In this document: piece by piece, positions 40,895 through 49,498 of the stretch
Layout: each line of letters opens with the position of its first letter
Position numbering within the stretch: the first letter of the stretch is position 1
Source: Blautia sp. BIOML-A1
GTDB lineage: Bacteria > Bacillota > Clostridia > Lachnospirales > Lachnospiraceae
Length of the DNA: 64,000 nt
Assembly: GCF_009883055.1 (NCBI RefSeq)
Contig: NZ_WWVR01000009.1
Span: forward strand, 31,469-95,468
Reading direction: 5' to 3'
Notes under the pieces: generated by a model
The model's input: the letters and a program-made list of their open reading frames with translations, nothing else
Databases searched by the model: none
Told to the model about the DNA's origin: nothing
Made by a program: the position numbers and the translations under genes

Positions 40895-43213
40895 ATGATG
40901 AAAAATCCATTAAGAAAGCGTATTCCGAGAGAACTCAAAAGCGAGATTGGAAAATACCTAGTGATTTTTCTGCTCATGCTCGGAACCATCGGTATGGTAT
41001 CCGGTTTTCTGGTGGCGGATGGAAGTATGATCAAGGCATATAATGAAAGCTTTGAAAAATACAATATTGAAGATGGAAACTTCCGCACGGGAGAAAAGGT
41101 ATACCGTGGGCAGAGAGAAGCAATGGAAGAGCAGGGAATTAAAATCTATGAAAATTATTATATAGAAGAGGCTTTGACAAACGGAAGCACGATGCGGTTT
41201 TTCAAGAACAGAGATGAAGTCGACAAAGTATGCATCATGGAAGGAAGATTACCGAAAACAACTGGAGAAATTGCGATTGATCGTATGTATGCCGACAATA
41301 ACAGCCTCAAAATCGGAGACACCCTGAGCAGTGGCGATAAAACCTGGAAAATTGCAGGGCTGATAGCACTGTCAGACTACAGTGCCCTCTTTCAGAATAA
41401 TAATGATTCGATGTTTGACGCAGTTAAATTTGGAGTTTCTGTTGTCACGCCGGAGGAATTTGATTCTCTGGATCAGGAAAAACTGCAGTATAACTATTCC
41501 TGGATCTATGATAAGAAGCCGAAAGACGAGAAAGAAGAAAAAGAAGTATCAGAGGATCTTATGAAAGAGATGGGGAAGGTTGTCACTCTGGAAAATTTTG
41601 TCCCGAGGTACCAGAACCAGGCGATTATTTTTACCGGGGATGACATGGGCGGAGACAAGGCGATGATGGTCATGCTTCTTTATATTGTTATTGCGATCAT
41701 GGCATTTGTCTTTGGTATTACGACTGGCAATACGATTACAAAGGAAGCGGGTGTGATCGGTACTCTCAGAGCTTCCGGTTATACAGGAAACGAGCTGATC
41801 CGACACTATATGACCCTTCCGGTGCTGGTCACGCTGGCGGGTGCACTGGCTGGAAATGTGCTTGGATATACTGTGTTCAAAGACGTATGTGCGGGAATGT
41901 ACTATGGAAGCTACAGCCTTCCGACCTATGTGACGGTATGGAATGCGGAAGCCTTTCTTATGACGACAGTGATACCGATCGTAATCATGGTACTGGTGAA
42001 TTATGGAATCCTTCATCACAAAATGCGGCTTTCCCCACTGAAATTTCTGAGAAGAGATCTTTCCGGAAAAAAACAGAAGCGTGCAGTTTCTTTAAGTCCG
42101 AGGATGAAGATTTTTACCAGATTCAGATTTCGTGTGATCTTTCAGAATATCAGTAATTATCTTGTCCTGTTTGTAGGGATTCTTTTTGCAAACCTGTTGT
42201 TAATGTTCGGATTGTTGCTTCCGTCGGCTCTGGATCATTATCAGCTGGAGATCCAGAATAATATGCTGGCAAAATATCAGTATATGCTGTCAATGCCGGT
42301 GAGTATCCTCGGAGGCGGAAATAAACTGGACAGTCTGGTGGATATGCTGCTTTTTTCGCACGACACACAGACGGATAATGAGGATGCGGAAGAATTCAGT
42401 GCCTATTCACTGAACACACTTCCGGGGAAATATAAAAGTGAAGAAATAGTTCTCTATGGAGTGAAAGAGAACAGCAGATATATCCAGGCAGATTTTTCGG
42501 AGGGTGTTTATATTTCAGAAGCTTATGCGGAGAAATTCAGGATAGATCCGGGAGATACCATTACCTTGAAAGAAAAATACGAGGATGATGAGTATTCCTT
42601 CTTGGTTTCAGGAATTTATGATTATACAGGTTCGCTATGCATCTTTATGGAGCAGGAGAAATTAAACCGTATGTTTGATCTGGGGGATGATTATTTCAGC
42701 GGATATTTCAGCAATACCGAGATCACAGATATTGACACAGGGTATATCGGCTCTGTCATCGATCTGGACGCGCTGACAAAGATCAGCCGTCAGCTGGATG
42801 TTTCTATGGGAAGCATGATGGGAATGATCAATGTTTTTGCAGTTGTGATCTATATGATCCTCATTTATCTGCTGTCCAAGATCATCATAGAAAAAAACGC
42901 CCAGTCTATTTCCATGACCAAGATTCTCGGTTATACAAATGGAGAGATCAGTAGACTTTATATCCTGTCGACCTCTCTGGTGGTCATTCTCTGGCTGCTG
43001 TTGAGTCTTCCGATAGAAACTGCGATCATGGAAGTTCTTTTCCGGGAAATGATGCTCGCGAGTATTTCGGGCTGGATCACACTCTGGATAGATCCGAAGA
43101 TTTATGCAGAGATGTTTGGTGCGGGAATTCTGACCTATGCAGTGATCGCATTGCTGGAATACAGAAAAATCTGCAGGGTACCTATGGGGGAAGCTCTCAA
43201 AAATGTAGAATAA
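40895..43213 (+). CDS. FtsX-like ABC transporter permease
   Basis: A 772-residue permease with the FtsX/MacB-like arrangement: one transmembrane segment near the N-terminus (YLVIFLLMLGTIGMVSGFLV), a large extracellular domain (about residues 45-240), three membrane segments (about 250-375), another transmembrane segment near 415 (SNYLVLFVGILFANLLLMFGL), a second extracellular domain, and three final membrane segments (about 630-760). It forms an exporter with the preceding ATPase. Adjacent ATG codons at 40895 and 40898 are both feasible behind GGGAGG. Confidence 0.9.
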   Translation: MMKNPLRKRIPRELKSEIGKYLVIFLLMLGTIGMVSGFLVADGSMIKAYNESFEKYNIEDGNFRTGEKVYRGQREAMEEQGIKIYENYYIEEALTNGSTMRFFKNRDEVDKVCIMEGRLPKTTGEIAIDRMYADNNSLKIGDTLSSGDKTWKIAGLIALSDYSALFQNNNDSMFDAVKFGVSVVTPEEFDSLDQEKLQYNYSWIYDKKPKDEKEEKEVSEDLMKEMGKVVTLENFVPRYQNQAIIFTGDDMGGDKAMMVMLLYIVIAIMAFVFGITTGNTITKEAGVIGTLRASGYTGNELIRHYMTLPVLVTLAGALAGNVLGYTVFKDVCAGMYYGSYSLPTYVTVWNAEAFLMTTVIPIVIMVLVNYGILHHKMRLSPLKFLRRDLSGKKQKRAVSLSPRMKIFTRFRFRVIFQNISNYLVLFVGILFANLLLMFGLLLPSALDHYQLEIQNNMLAKYQYMLSMPVSILGGGNKLDSLVDMLLFSHDTQTDNEDAEEFSAYSLNTLPGKYKSEEIVLYGVKENSRYIQADFSEGVYISEAYAEKFRIDPGDTITLKEKYEDDEYSFLVSGIYDYTGSLCIFMEQEKLNRMFDLGDDYFSGYFSNTEITDIDTGYIGSVIDLDALTKISRQLDVSMGSMMGMINVFAVVIYMILIYLLSKIIIEKNAQSISMTKILGYTNGEISRLYILSTSLVVILWLLLSLPIETAIMEVLFREMMLASISGWITLWIDPKIYAEMFGAGILTYAVIALLEYRKICRVPMGEALKNVE

Positions 43214-43228
43214 AATCCACACTTTATA

Positions 43229-43334
43229 TTGTTAAAGCGTTAAATAGCTGTTATAATAAGAACACGAAATTGTTCACAGTAAAGAATTCTATCAATATGA
43301 GATATAAGTAACTGTGAGGGTACTGAACAGTTAC
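43229..43334 (+). promoter_or_regulatory. Promoter and hairpin-bearing leader of the chorismate mutase-shikimate kinase gene
   Basis: TTGTTA (43229-43234), 17-base spacer, TATAAT (43252-43257). The roughly 115-base leader contains GTAACTGT/ACAGTTAC (43308-43315, 43327-43334), and an alternative pairing of CACAGT (43275-43280) with ACTGTG (43311-43316) would exclude it. Confidence 0.55.
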
Positions 43335-43376
43335 AGATATAAATATAACAGAGGTGAACGGAAAAGAGGAAACGAT

Positions 43377-44168
43377 ATGAGTCAGCTGGATATACTGAGA
43401 GAGAGTCTGGGACAGTGCGATGAGATCCTTCTGGATGCACTGCTTATGCGTAACAGAATTGTAGAGGATATTATGGTATACAAAGAGGCCAATGATATTC
43501 CGATTCTTCAGCCAGAGCAGGAGGCAAAGCAGAAGGAATGGCTTGCCAGAAGAATGGAAGGAAAGCGCCACAGAAACGAAGTAGATGCTGTTTTTGAGGA
43601 AATCACCAGAAACAGTAAGAAGATTCAGGCACGCAAGCTGTTTGATTATAATATCGTACTGATCGGATTTATGGGAGCGGGCAAATCCACAATCTCTGAT
43701 TTTCTGAAGACTGTTTTTGCCATGGACGTGGTAGAGATGGATCAGATCATTGCAGAGAGAGAGGGAATGTCCATCTCTGATATCTTTGAGACTTATGGAG
43801 AGGAGTACTTCCGTAATCTGGAGACAGAGCTGCTGATCGAGATGCAGTCCAGGAAAAACGTGGTTATTTCCTGCGGCGGCGGTGTTCCGATGAGAGAGCG
43901 CAATGTTGTCGAGATGAAGAAAAACGGACGTGTAGTTCTTCTCACCGCTAAACCGGAGACCATTCTGAACCGTGTCAAGGACAATCATGACAGACCGCTT
44001 CTGGAAGGCAATAAGAATGTCGATTTTATCGCAGAGCTGATGGAGAAAAGACGCGAGAAATATGAGGCTGCCTCTGATATTGTTATCGAGACAGACGGCA
44101 AGGACAAGCTGGAGATCTGCGAAGAACTCGTACACAGCCTCCGCGCCCTGGATGCAGAGAGTAAATAA
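43377..44168 (+). CDS. Bifunctional chorismate mutase-shikimate kinase
   Basis: A 263-residue fusion of two aromatic amino acid enzymes. Residues 1-88 are an AroQ-type all-helical chorismate mutase (chorismate to prephenate), with LLMRNRIVEDIMVYK carrying the conserved arginine and lysine. Residues 91-258 are shikimate kinase: Walker A GFMGAGKST (97-105), MDQIIAEREGMSISDIFETYGEEYFRNLE with the shikimate-binding Asp and Arg, ISCGGG, and RPLL in the lid. The enzymes act two or more steps apart in the pathway (kinase early, mutase after chorismate). The start at 43377 follows AAAAGAGGAA; a longer frame from 43314 adds an unlikely tail. No other aromatic pathway gene is adjacent. Confidence 0.9.
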   Translation: MSQLDILRESLGQCDEILLDALLMRNRIVEDIMVYKEANDIPILQPEQEAKQKEWLARRMEGKRHRNEVDAVFEEITRNSKKIQARKLFDYNIVLIGFMGAGKSTISDFLKTVFAMDVVEMDQIIAEREGMSISDIFETYGEEYFRNLETELLIEMQSRKNVVISCGGGVPMRERNVVEMKKNGRVVLLTAKPETILNRVKDNHDRPLLEGNKNVDFIAELMEKRREKYEAASDIVIETDGKDKLEICEELVHSLRALDAESK

Positions 44169-44235
44169 GGCAGCAAAATAGCATACAACTCCCTGTCAAT
44201 AGCATAATTTTACTATCATTTATAAAGATTTTACT

Positions 44236-44271
44236 AAAATATCCAGATGAGTCCCATCTGGATATTTTTTT
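44236..44271 (+). terminator. Intrinsic terminator after the fusion gene
   Basis: Stem of about 14 bp (AAAATATCCAGATG/CATCTGGATATTTT), loop AGTCC, poly-T tail. Confidence 0.9.
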
Positions 44272-44308
44272 CGCAAAAATTGAAAGGTGCATCAAAAAAC
44301 AGTCCATT

Positions 44309-44338
44309 TTGTTTAATATATCCATATGGTATTATAAT
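44309..44338 (+). promoter_or_regulatory. Promoter for the monosaccharide ABC operon
   Basis: TTGTTT (44309-44314), 18-base spacer, TATAAT (44333-44338); the start codon is 60 bases downstream. Confidence 0.6.
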
Positions 44339-44397
44339 CTCATCAAAAAGCTATACGAAATAGCTAATAAGAACGAATAAAAAATGGGAGGTTTCTT

Positions 44398-45528
44398 ATG
44401 AAGAAAAAATTAGTTTTAGCGATGGCAGCAGCAATGGCAATCACATCCTGTGCAGTTCCTGCATTTGCTTCTGATGATGCAGCAGGCGGCGGAAAGATCG
44501 GAATTTCCATGCCGACACAGTCTCTGGAGCGTTGGAACAGAGATGGTTCTTATCTGGAAGAACAGTTCAAAGCAGCTGGCTATGATGTAGAGTTGACATA
44601 CTCCGACAACGAAACAGACCGTCAGGTAAATGATATCCAGAACCTGATCTCCGACGGAGTTGACCTTCTGGTAGTTGCAGCTATCGATGGTGAAGCACTT
44701 AACACAGTTATGGATGAAGCTAAAGATGCTGGAATCCCGGTTATTTCTTATGACCGTCTGATCAAATCCGATGCAGTTTCCTACTATATTTCCTTCGATA
44801 ACTACACAGTAGGTACTCTTCAGGGACAGTACGTAATCGATACTCTGGATCTTGACAATGCAGGTGACAAAACTTACAACATCGAGTTCACAGCAGGTGA
44901 CCCGGCAGATAACAACGCTGGATACTTCTTCAACGGTGCTTACGATACTCTGAAACCTTATCTGGATGCAGGAACATTAAACGTAGTTTCCGGACAGACA
45001 GATTTCGACTCTGTTGCAACAGCTCAGTGGGATACACAGACAGCTCTCGAAAGAATGCAGAACATCCTCGCTTCCTACTATGCAGACGGAACACAGCTTG
45101 ATGTAGCTCTTTGCTCCAATGACTCTACAGCACTTGGTGTTACACAGGCGATCGAGTCTGACTATGCAGGCAAAAATGACGTTCTGATCACAGGACAGGA
45201 CGGTGACGAAGCAAACCTTGCAAACATCGTTGACGGAAAACAGTCCATGACCGTTTACAAAGCAGTTGCAAACGAAGCAGTCGTAACACTTGACCTTGCA
45301 GAAGCAATGCTGAAAGGTGACACAATTGATGAATCTCTGATCACAAACTCTGGCTGGGATTTCGATTGTGCATATGATACAGAATCCTATGAAACATCTG
45401 ATGGAAACAAATGCCCATCCTTCCTGCTTGTTCCTACAGTTGTAACCAAAGACAACATGAAAGAAGAACTTGTTGACACAGGATACTACACACAGGACGA
45501 TGACGGATACCTTCATCCAGCAGGCTGA
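44398..45528 (+). CDS. Monosaccharide ABC transporter substrate-binding protein, ChvE/XylF-like
   Basis: A 376-residue periplasmic-binding-protein family member. The signal peptide has a possible lipobox ITSC at residues 15-18 and an alternative cleavage at AFA/SDD, so lipid anchoring is uncertain. The mature protein starts KIGISMPTQSLERWNRDGSY and shows the sugar-binding fold (VVAAIDGEALNTVM, VISYDRL, VLITGQDGDEAN), as in the multiple-sugar-binding ChvE. It starts an operon with the ATPase and permease genes below, a hairpin terminator lying between. The sugar is not determined. Confidence 0.9.
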   Translation: MKKKLVLAMAAAMAITSCAVPAFASDDAAGGGKIGISMPTQSLERWNRDGSYLEEQFKAAGYDVELTYSDNETDRQVNDIQNLISDGVDLLVVAAIDGEALNTVMDEAKDAGIPVISYDRLIKSDAVSYYISFDNYTVGTLQGQYVIDTLDLDNAGDKTYNIEFTAGDPADNNAGYFFNGAYDTLKPYLDAGTLNVVSGQTDFDSVATAQWDTQTALERMQNILASYYADGTQLDVALCSNDSTALGVTQAIESDYAGKNDVLITGQDGDEANLANIVDGKQSMTVYKAVANEAVVTLDLAEAMLKGDTIDESLITNSGWDFDCAYDTESYETSDGNKCPSFLLVPTVVTKDNMKEELVDTGYYTQDDDGYLHPAG

Positions 45529-45583
45529 TTGACGAAGCAGAGCCAGTAACTATCAACAAAAAACATAGAACTTGAATTAAATG

Positions 45584-45611
45584 GGCGGGGTGAATGCCCC
45601 GCCTGCTTTTT
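45584..45611 (+). terminator. Intercistronic terminator between binding protein and ATPase
   Basis: GGCGGGG/CCCCGCC stem (45584-45590, 45597-45603) followed by TGCTTTTT. In sugar ABC operons such partial terminators keep binding-protein transcripts more abundant than ATPase transcripts. It lies 18 bases before the next start codon. Confidence 0.8.
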
Positions 45612-45628
45612 GGAAAGGGGGCGCCATT

Positions 45629-47170
45629 TTGGCAGACAATATTTTAGTAATGGATCACATTACGAAGGAGTTCCCCGGTGTCAAAGCTCTGGACAATGTA
45701 AATCTTGAGGTCCAGCGAGGAGAGATTCACGCGCTGATCGGTGAAAACGGTGCGGGAAAATCCACACTGATGAACGTATTAAGTGGTCAGTATCCATATG
45801 GAAGTTATACAGGTACCGTTACCTATGAAGGCGAGGAATGTAAGTTTAAAAACCTGAACGACAGTGAAGCGAAAGGTATCGTCATTATTCATCAGGAACT
45901 TGCACTGATTCCGTTGCTTTCTATCGGAGAGAATATGTTTCTCGGAAACGAGATTAAGAATAAAAGAGGTAGCATTGACTGGGACAAAACATACAGTGAA
46001 GCAGAAAAACACATGGCTCAGGTTGGGCTCCATGAATCTGCACAGACACTGATCAAAGATATCGGAACAGGTAAACAGCAGCTGGTAGAGATCGCCAAGG
46101 CATTTTCCAAGAAGGTTAAACTTCTGATCCTGGATGAGCCTACCTCTTCTCTGAATGATGAAGATGCCAAGATGCTTCTGGATCTTCTGATGGAATTCAA
46201 GAAAAACGGTCTTACCTCTATCATCATCACACATAAACTGAATGAGATCATCTATTGTGCAGACCGCTGTACGATCATCCGAGATGGTACAACGATCGAA
46301 ACACTGACAAAAGGCGTAGATGACTTAAGCGAAGACCGTATCATCAAAGGTATGGTTGGCCGTTCCATGGATGACCGTTATCCGGCCAGAAAGCATAACA
46401 TCAGCAAAGATGTCATGCTGGAAGTAAAGAACTGGACCGTACATCATCCGCTTTATCCGGAAAAAGTCGTAGATGACAATATTTCCTGTAAAGTACATAA
46501 AGGCGAGGTTATTGGTTTCTCCGGACTGCAGGGTGCAGGACGTACTGAGTTTGCAATGTCCGTATTCGGAAAGAGCTACGGAAGCAACATCAGTGGTGAA
46601 CTCTATATCAAGGGAGAAAAAGTAAACCTCAAGAATCCGCGTGATGCGATCCGTCATGGTCTTGCCTATGTAACAGAAGACCGTAAGACAAACGGTGTGA
46701 TCCTCGGAGAATCTATTCGATTTAATACAACGCTTGCACGACTTTCCAAAGTCTGTGAAAAGGGCGTGATCAACACAGATCTGGAAGTGCACCTGGCTGA
46801 TGAGATGACAAAGGAAATGGGAACCAAGACTCCTTCCAATGAGCAGAAGATCGGCAACCTTTCCGGTGGTAACCAGCAGAAAGCACTTCTCGGCAAATGG
46901 ATGTTTACAGAACCGGATATCCTGATTCTGGATGAGCCGACACGAGGCATCGATGTAGGTGCAAAATACGATATCTATTGCCTGATCAACAAAATGGTAG
47001 AAGATGGAAAATCAGTTATCATGATCTCATCCGAAATGCCGGAGCTTCTTGGTATGTGTGACCGTATCTACGTTATGAGTGAGGGCCGTCTGGCAGGCGA
47101 ACTCAGTGCCGAAGAGGCAACACAGGAACGTATTATGGCTTCGATCATGCAGGAGCAGAATAAGAAATAA
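45629..47170 (+). CDS. Monosaccharide ABC transporter ATP-binding protein (double ABC), GguA/MmsA-like
   Basis: A 513-residue duplicated ABC ATPase typical of sugar import systems. The first half has Walker A GENGAGKST, Walker B LILDEPTSSL and signature-like GTGKQQLVEIAKAF. The second half has GLQGAGRTEFAMS (degenerate Walker A), LSGGNQQKALLGKWM and LILDEPTRGIDVGAK, so only the first site is likely fully active, as usual. The start is TTG at 45629, seven bases after AAAGGGGG; an upstream frame start at 45581 lies in the hairpin. It is followed by the permease gene after 43 bases. Confidence 0.92.
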   Translation: MADNILVMDHITKEFPGVKALDNVNLEVQRGEIHALIGENGAGKSTLMNVLSGQYPYGSYTGTVTYEGEECKFKNLNDSEAKGIVIIHQELALIPLLSIGENMFLGNEIKNKRGSIDWDKTYSEAEKHMAQVGLHESAQTLIKDIGTGKQQLVEIAKAFSKKVKLLILDEPTSSLNDEDAKMLLDLLMEFKKNGLTSIIITHKLNEIIYCADRCTIIRDGTTIETLTKGVDDLSEDRIIKGMVGRSMDDRYPARKHNISKDVMLEVKNWTVHHPLYPEKVVDDNISCKVHKGEVIGFSGLQGAGRTEFAMSVFGKSYGSNISGELYIKGEKVNLKNPRDAIRHGLAYVTEDRKTNGVILGESIRFNTTLARLSKVCEKGVINTDLEVHLADEMTKEMGTKTPSNEQKIGNLSGGNQQKALLGKWMFTEPDILILDEPTRGIDVGAKYDIYCLINKMVEDGKSVIMISSEMPELLGMCDRIYVMSEGRLAGELSAEEATQERIMASIMQEQNKK

Positions 47171-47213
47171 GGTCGAAACGTGAATTCGATTCTACCGGGA
47201 AAGGGGTAAAAAA

Positions 47214-48371
47214 ATGAAGTTTAATGTAAAAGATTTCTTAAGAAAATATACAATGGTCATTGCACTGGTAGTTGTATTTATCCTGTTCTGTGGCCTGACA
47301 GATGGAAGACTTCTGTATGCACAGAATATGTCAAACCTGATGCTTCAGAATGGTTACGTTCTGGTTCTTGCATGTGGTATGTTGTTATGTATCCTGACAG
47401 GTGGTAACATCGACCTTTCTGTAGGTGCTGTTATCTGTATGGTCGGCGGTCTTGCAGCCGTCATGATCGGTAACAAAGGAATGAACCCATATCTTACCAT
47501 TATCATCTGCCTCGTTGTAGGTCTTCTGGTAGGTGTATGGCAGGGTTACTGGATCGGTTACAAACGTATCCCTCCATTTATCACAACACTTGCAGGTATG
47601 TTCATCTTCCGTGGATTTGGACGTCTGATCCTGGACAACAAGACTGTTTCTATCCAGGACAAAGGTTTCCTGAATGTATTTACATCCTACATCAACATTC
47701 CTGGACTTGACGACACAGCAAACTATTCTGCACTGATCGTTGGTATCGTAGTTGCAGTTTATGTGATCTTCAACGTAGTTCGTTCCAGAGCAAACAAAGC
47801 AAAAAGAGGATATCGCCAGAACACAGCATTTTCTGATTACAGCAAAGCAGTCATCATCGCAGCAGTTATCCTCTGGTACTGCTACAAACTGTTCCAGTAC
47901 AAAGGTATCTCCATCATGTTCGTATGGGTTGTTGCAATCTGCCTGATCTACAACTTCATCACATCCAGAACAGCATTTGGACGTTACTTCTACGCAATCG
48001 GCGGTAACGAGAAAGCTACACAGCTTTCCGGTATTGATACAAACAAAGTTTACTTCATCGCATATGCAAACATGGGACTTCTTGCAGGTCTTGCAGGTCT
48101 TCTTTGTGCAGCACGTGTAGGTTCTGTAAACGGTAGTACAGGTACATCCTTCGAGATGGATGCGATCGGTTCCTGTTTCATCGGTGGTGCTTCCGCATAC
48201 GGCGGCAGCGGTACTGTAGGCGGTGTAGTGATCGGTGCTCTTCTCCTCGGTGTCATCAACATGGGTATGTCCATCATGGGTATCGGTGATTCCTGGCAGT
48301 ACGTAGTAAAAGGTGCCGTACTTCTTATCGCAGTTGTATTTGATGTATTATCCAACAGAAAGAACGGCTGA
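47214..48371 (+). CDS. Monosaccharide ABC transporter permease, GguB-like
   Basis: A 385-residue permease of the RbsC/XylH-type family with about ten hydrophobic segments. Typical motifs are LTGGNIDLSVGAVICMVGG near residue 65 and FIGGASAYGGSGTVGGVVIGALLLGVINMGM near the C-terminus. The sequence AIGGNEKATQLSGID is characteristic of this sugar permease subfamily. It partners with the preceding ATPase and binding protein. Confidence 0.93.
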   Translation: MKFNVKDFLRKYTMVIALVVVFILFCGLTDGRLLYAQNMSNLMLQNGYVLVLACGMLLCILTGGNIDLSVGAVICMVGGLAAVMIGNKGMNPYLTIIICLVVGLLVGVWQGYWIGYKRIPPFITTLAGMFIFRGFGRLILDNKTVSIQDKGFLNVFTSYINIPGLDDTANYSALIVGIVVAVYVIFNVVRSRANKAKRGYRQNTAFSDYSKAVIIAAVILWYCYKLFQYKGISIMFVWVVAICLIYNFITSRTAFGRYFYAIGGNEKATQLSGIDTNKVYFIAYANMGLLAGLAGLLCAARVGSVNGSTGTSFEMDAIGSCFIGGASAYGGSGTVGGVVIGALLLGVINMGMSIMGIGDSWQYVVKGAVLLIAVVFDVLSNRKNG

Positions 48372-48393
48372 TCGATCTGATCAGATTAACAAG

Positions 48394-48426
48394 AGGAGTC
48401 ATTGTGCAAAAGCAATGGCTCCTTTT
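48394..48426 (+). terminator. Intrinsic terminator after the ABC operon
   Basis: Stem GGAGTCATTG/CAATGGCTCC with U-tail TTTT, which runs into the -35 of the next promoter. Confidence 0.8.
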
Positions 48427-48453
48427 GCAATGCTGTCATAATTGTGTTACAAT
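48425..48453 (+). promoter_or_regulatory. Promoter for the sugar-sensing operon
   Basis: TTGCAA (48425-48430), 17-base spacer, TACAAT (48448-48453), 31 bases before the first start codon. Confidence 0.65.
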
Positions 48454-48484
48454 ATGAAAAAATACAAAGGAATTATGATGAATT

Positions 48485-49498
48485 ATGAAAAAATTTACAC
48501 TGACAGTTTTTTGCATACTGGCAGGATGCATCTTTTTTCTGTCAGGGATCTGGGTCTACTTTCAGAAATCCATGGATAAGGTGGATCTGGGCGAAGGAGA
48601 ATATGCAGCGAGTTATCAGAAGCACTATCTGATGATCTCCAATGACAAAGATACCCTGATGTGGCAGTCCATCTACCAAAGCGCCAGCGAAACTGCCAAA
48701 GAAGCCGATGCCTACGTCGAACTTCTTTCACCGGAACAGATGAAGAATTACACACAGGAAGACTGTCTGCGGATCGGGATCGCATCTCACGTTGACGGGA
48801 TCATTCTTGAAGCAGACGGAAGCAAGGCCGAGCAGAAACTGATCGAAGAGGCTGCCCGCGAGGGAATCCCGGTTGTCACGATCCTTACAGACGATTCTGC
48901 ATGCCGCAGGATCAGCTTTGTCGGTCTGAACAGTTATGAGATGGGAAGTGCTTATACTGACCAGATAGCAGGAATGCTGAATGAAAAAGGGACTACACAG
49001 ATCCTGTTTCTTTCGACTTCTAGTTCCAAGACACAGGAGACCAATCTCGTTTACTACCAGGTAAAAAAAGAACTGGAATCCAGGAAAAAAACAGACCAGT
49101 CTGTCAATCTGTCAGAGTACTGTGTGGATAGCAGTGCAGATTTTGACACGGAAGAATTTGTCCGGGATATGTTTGTAAATGAGGAAAGTCTGCCGGATGT
49201 CCTGGTATGCATGGATGAAGTCGTGACGGAATGCGTATATCAGGCCCTGGTCGATTATAACCAGGTTGGAAATGTCAAGGTGATCGGTTACTATTATTCC
49301 GATGTGATCCTGAATGCAATCGACAAGGGAATCCTGTCCTCCACGATCGCGATGGATATGGATGAAGTAGGAAAATACAGCGTCAACGCATTGGAAGAGT
49401 ATTTATCTCTTGGGCACAGCAACGGATATTACAGTGTAAATCAGCATGTGATCACAAAGGATAACACCGATGAGTACAGAACGGAGGGCGAAAAATGA
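48485..49498 (+). CDS. Membrane-anchored sugar-binding-like protein (probable sensor accessory)
   Basis: A 337-residue protein with an uncleaved N-terminal membrane segment (FTLTVFCILAGCIFFLSGIWV) and an exterior periplasmic-binding-protein fold of the LacI/RbsB kind (GIASHVDGIILEADGS, FVGLNSYEMGSAYTDQIAGML, DVLVCMDEVVTECVYQAL). Encoded directly before a sensor kinase (4-base overlap), it most likely binds a sugar outside the cell and signals to the kinase, rather than delivering substrate for import. Confidence 0.82.
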   Translation: MKKFTLTVFCILAGCIFFLSGIWVYFQKSMDKVDLGEGEYAASYQKHYLMISNDKDTLMWQSIYQSASETAKEADAYVELLSPEQMKNYTQEDCLRIGIASHVDGIILEADGSKAEQKLIEEAAREGIPVVTILTDDSACRRISFVGLNSYEMGSAYTDQIAGMLNEKGTTQILFLSTSSSKTQETNLVYYQVKKELESRKKTDQSVNLSEYCVDSSADFDTEEFVRDMFVNEESLPDVLVCMDEVVTECVYQALVDYNQVGNVKVIGYYYSDVILNAIDKGILSSTIAMDMDEVGKYSVNALEEYLSLGHSNGYYSVNQHVITKDNTDEYRTEGEK

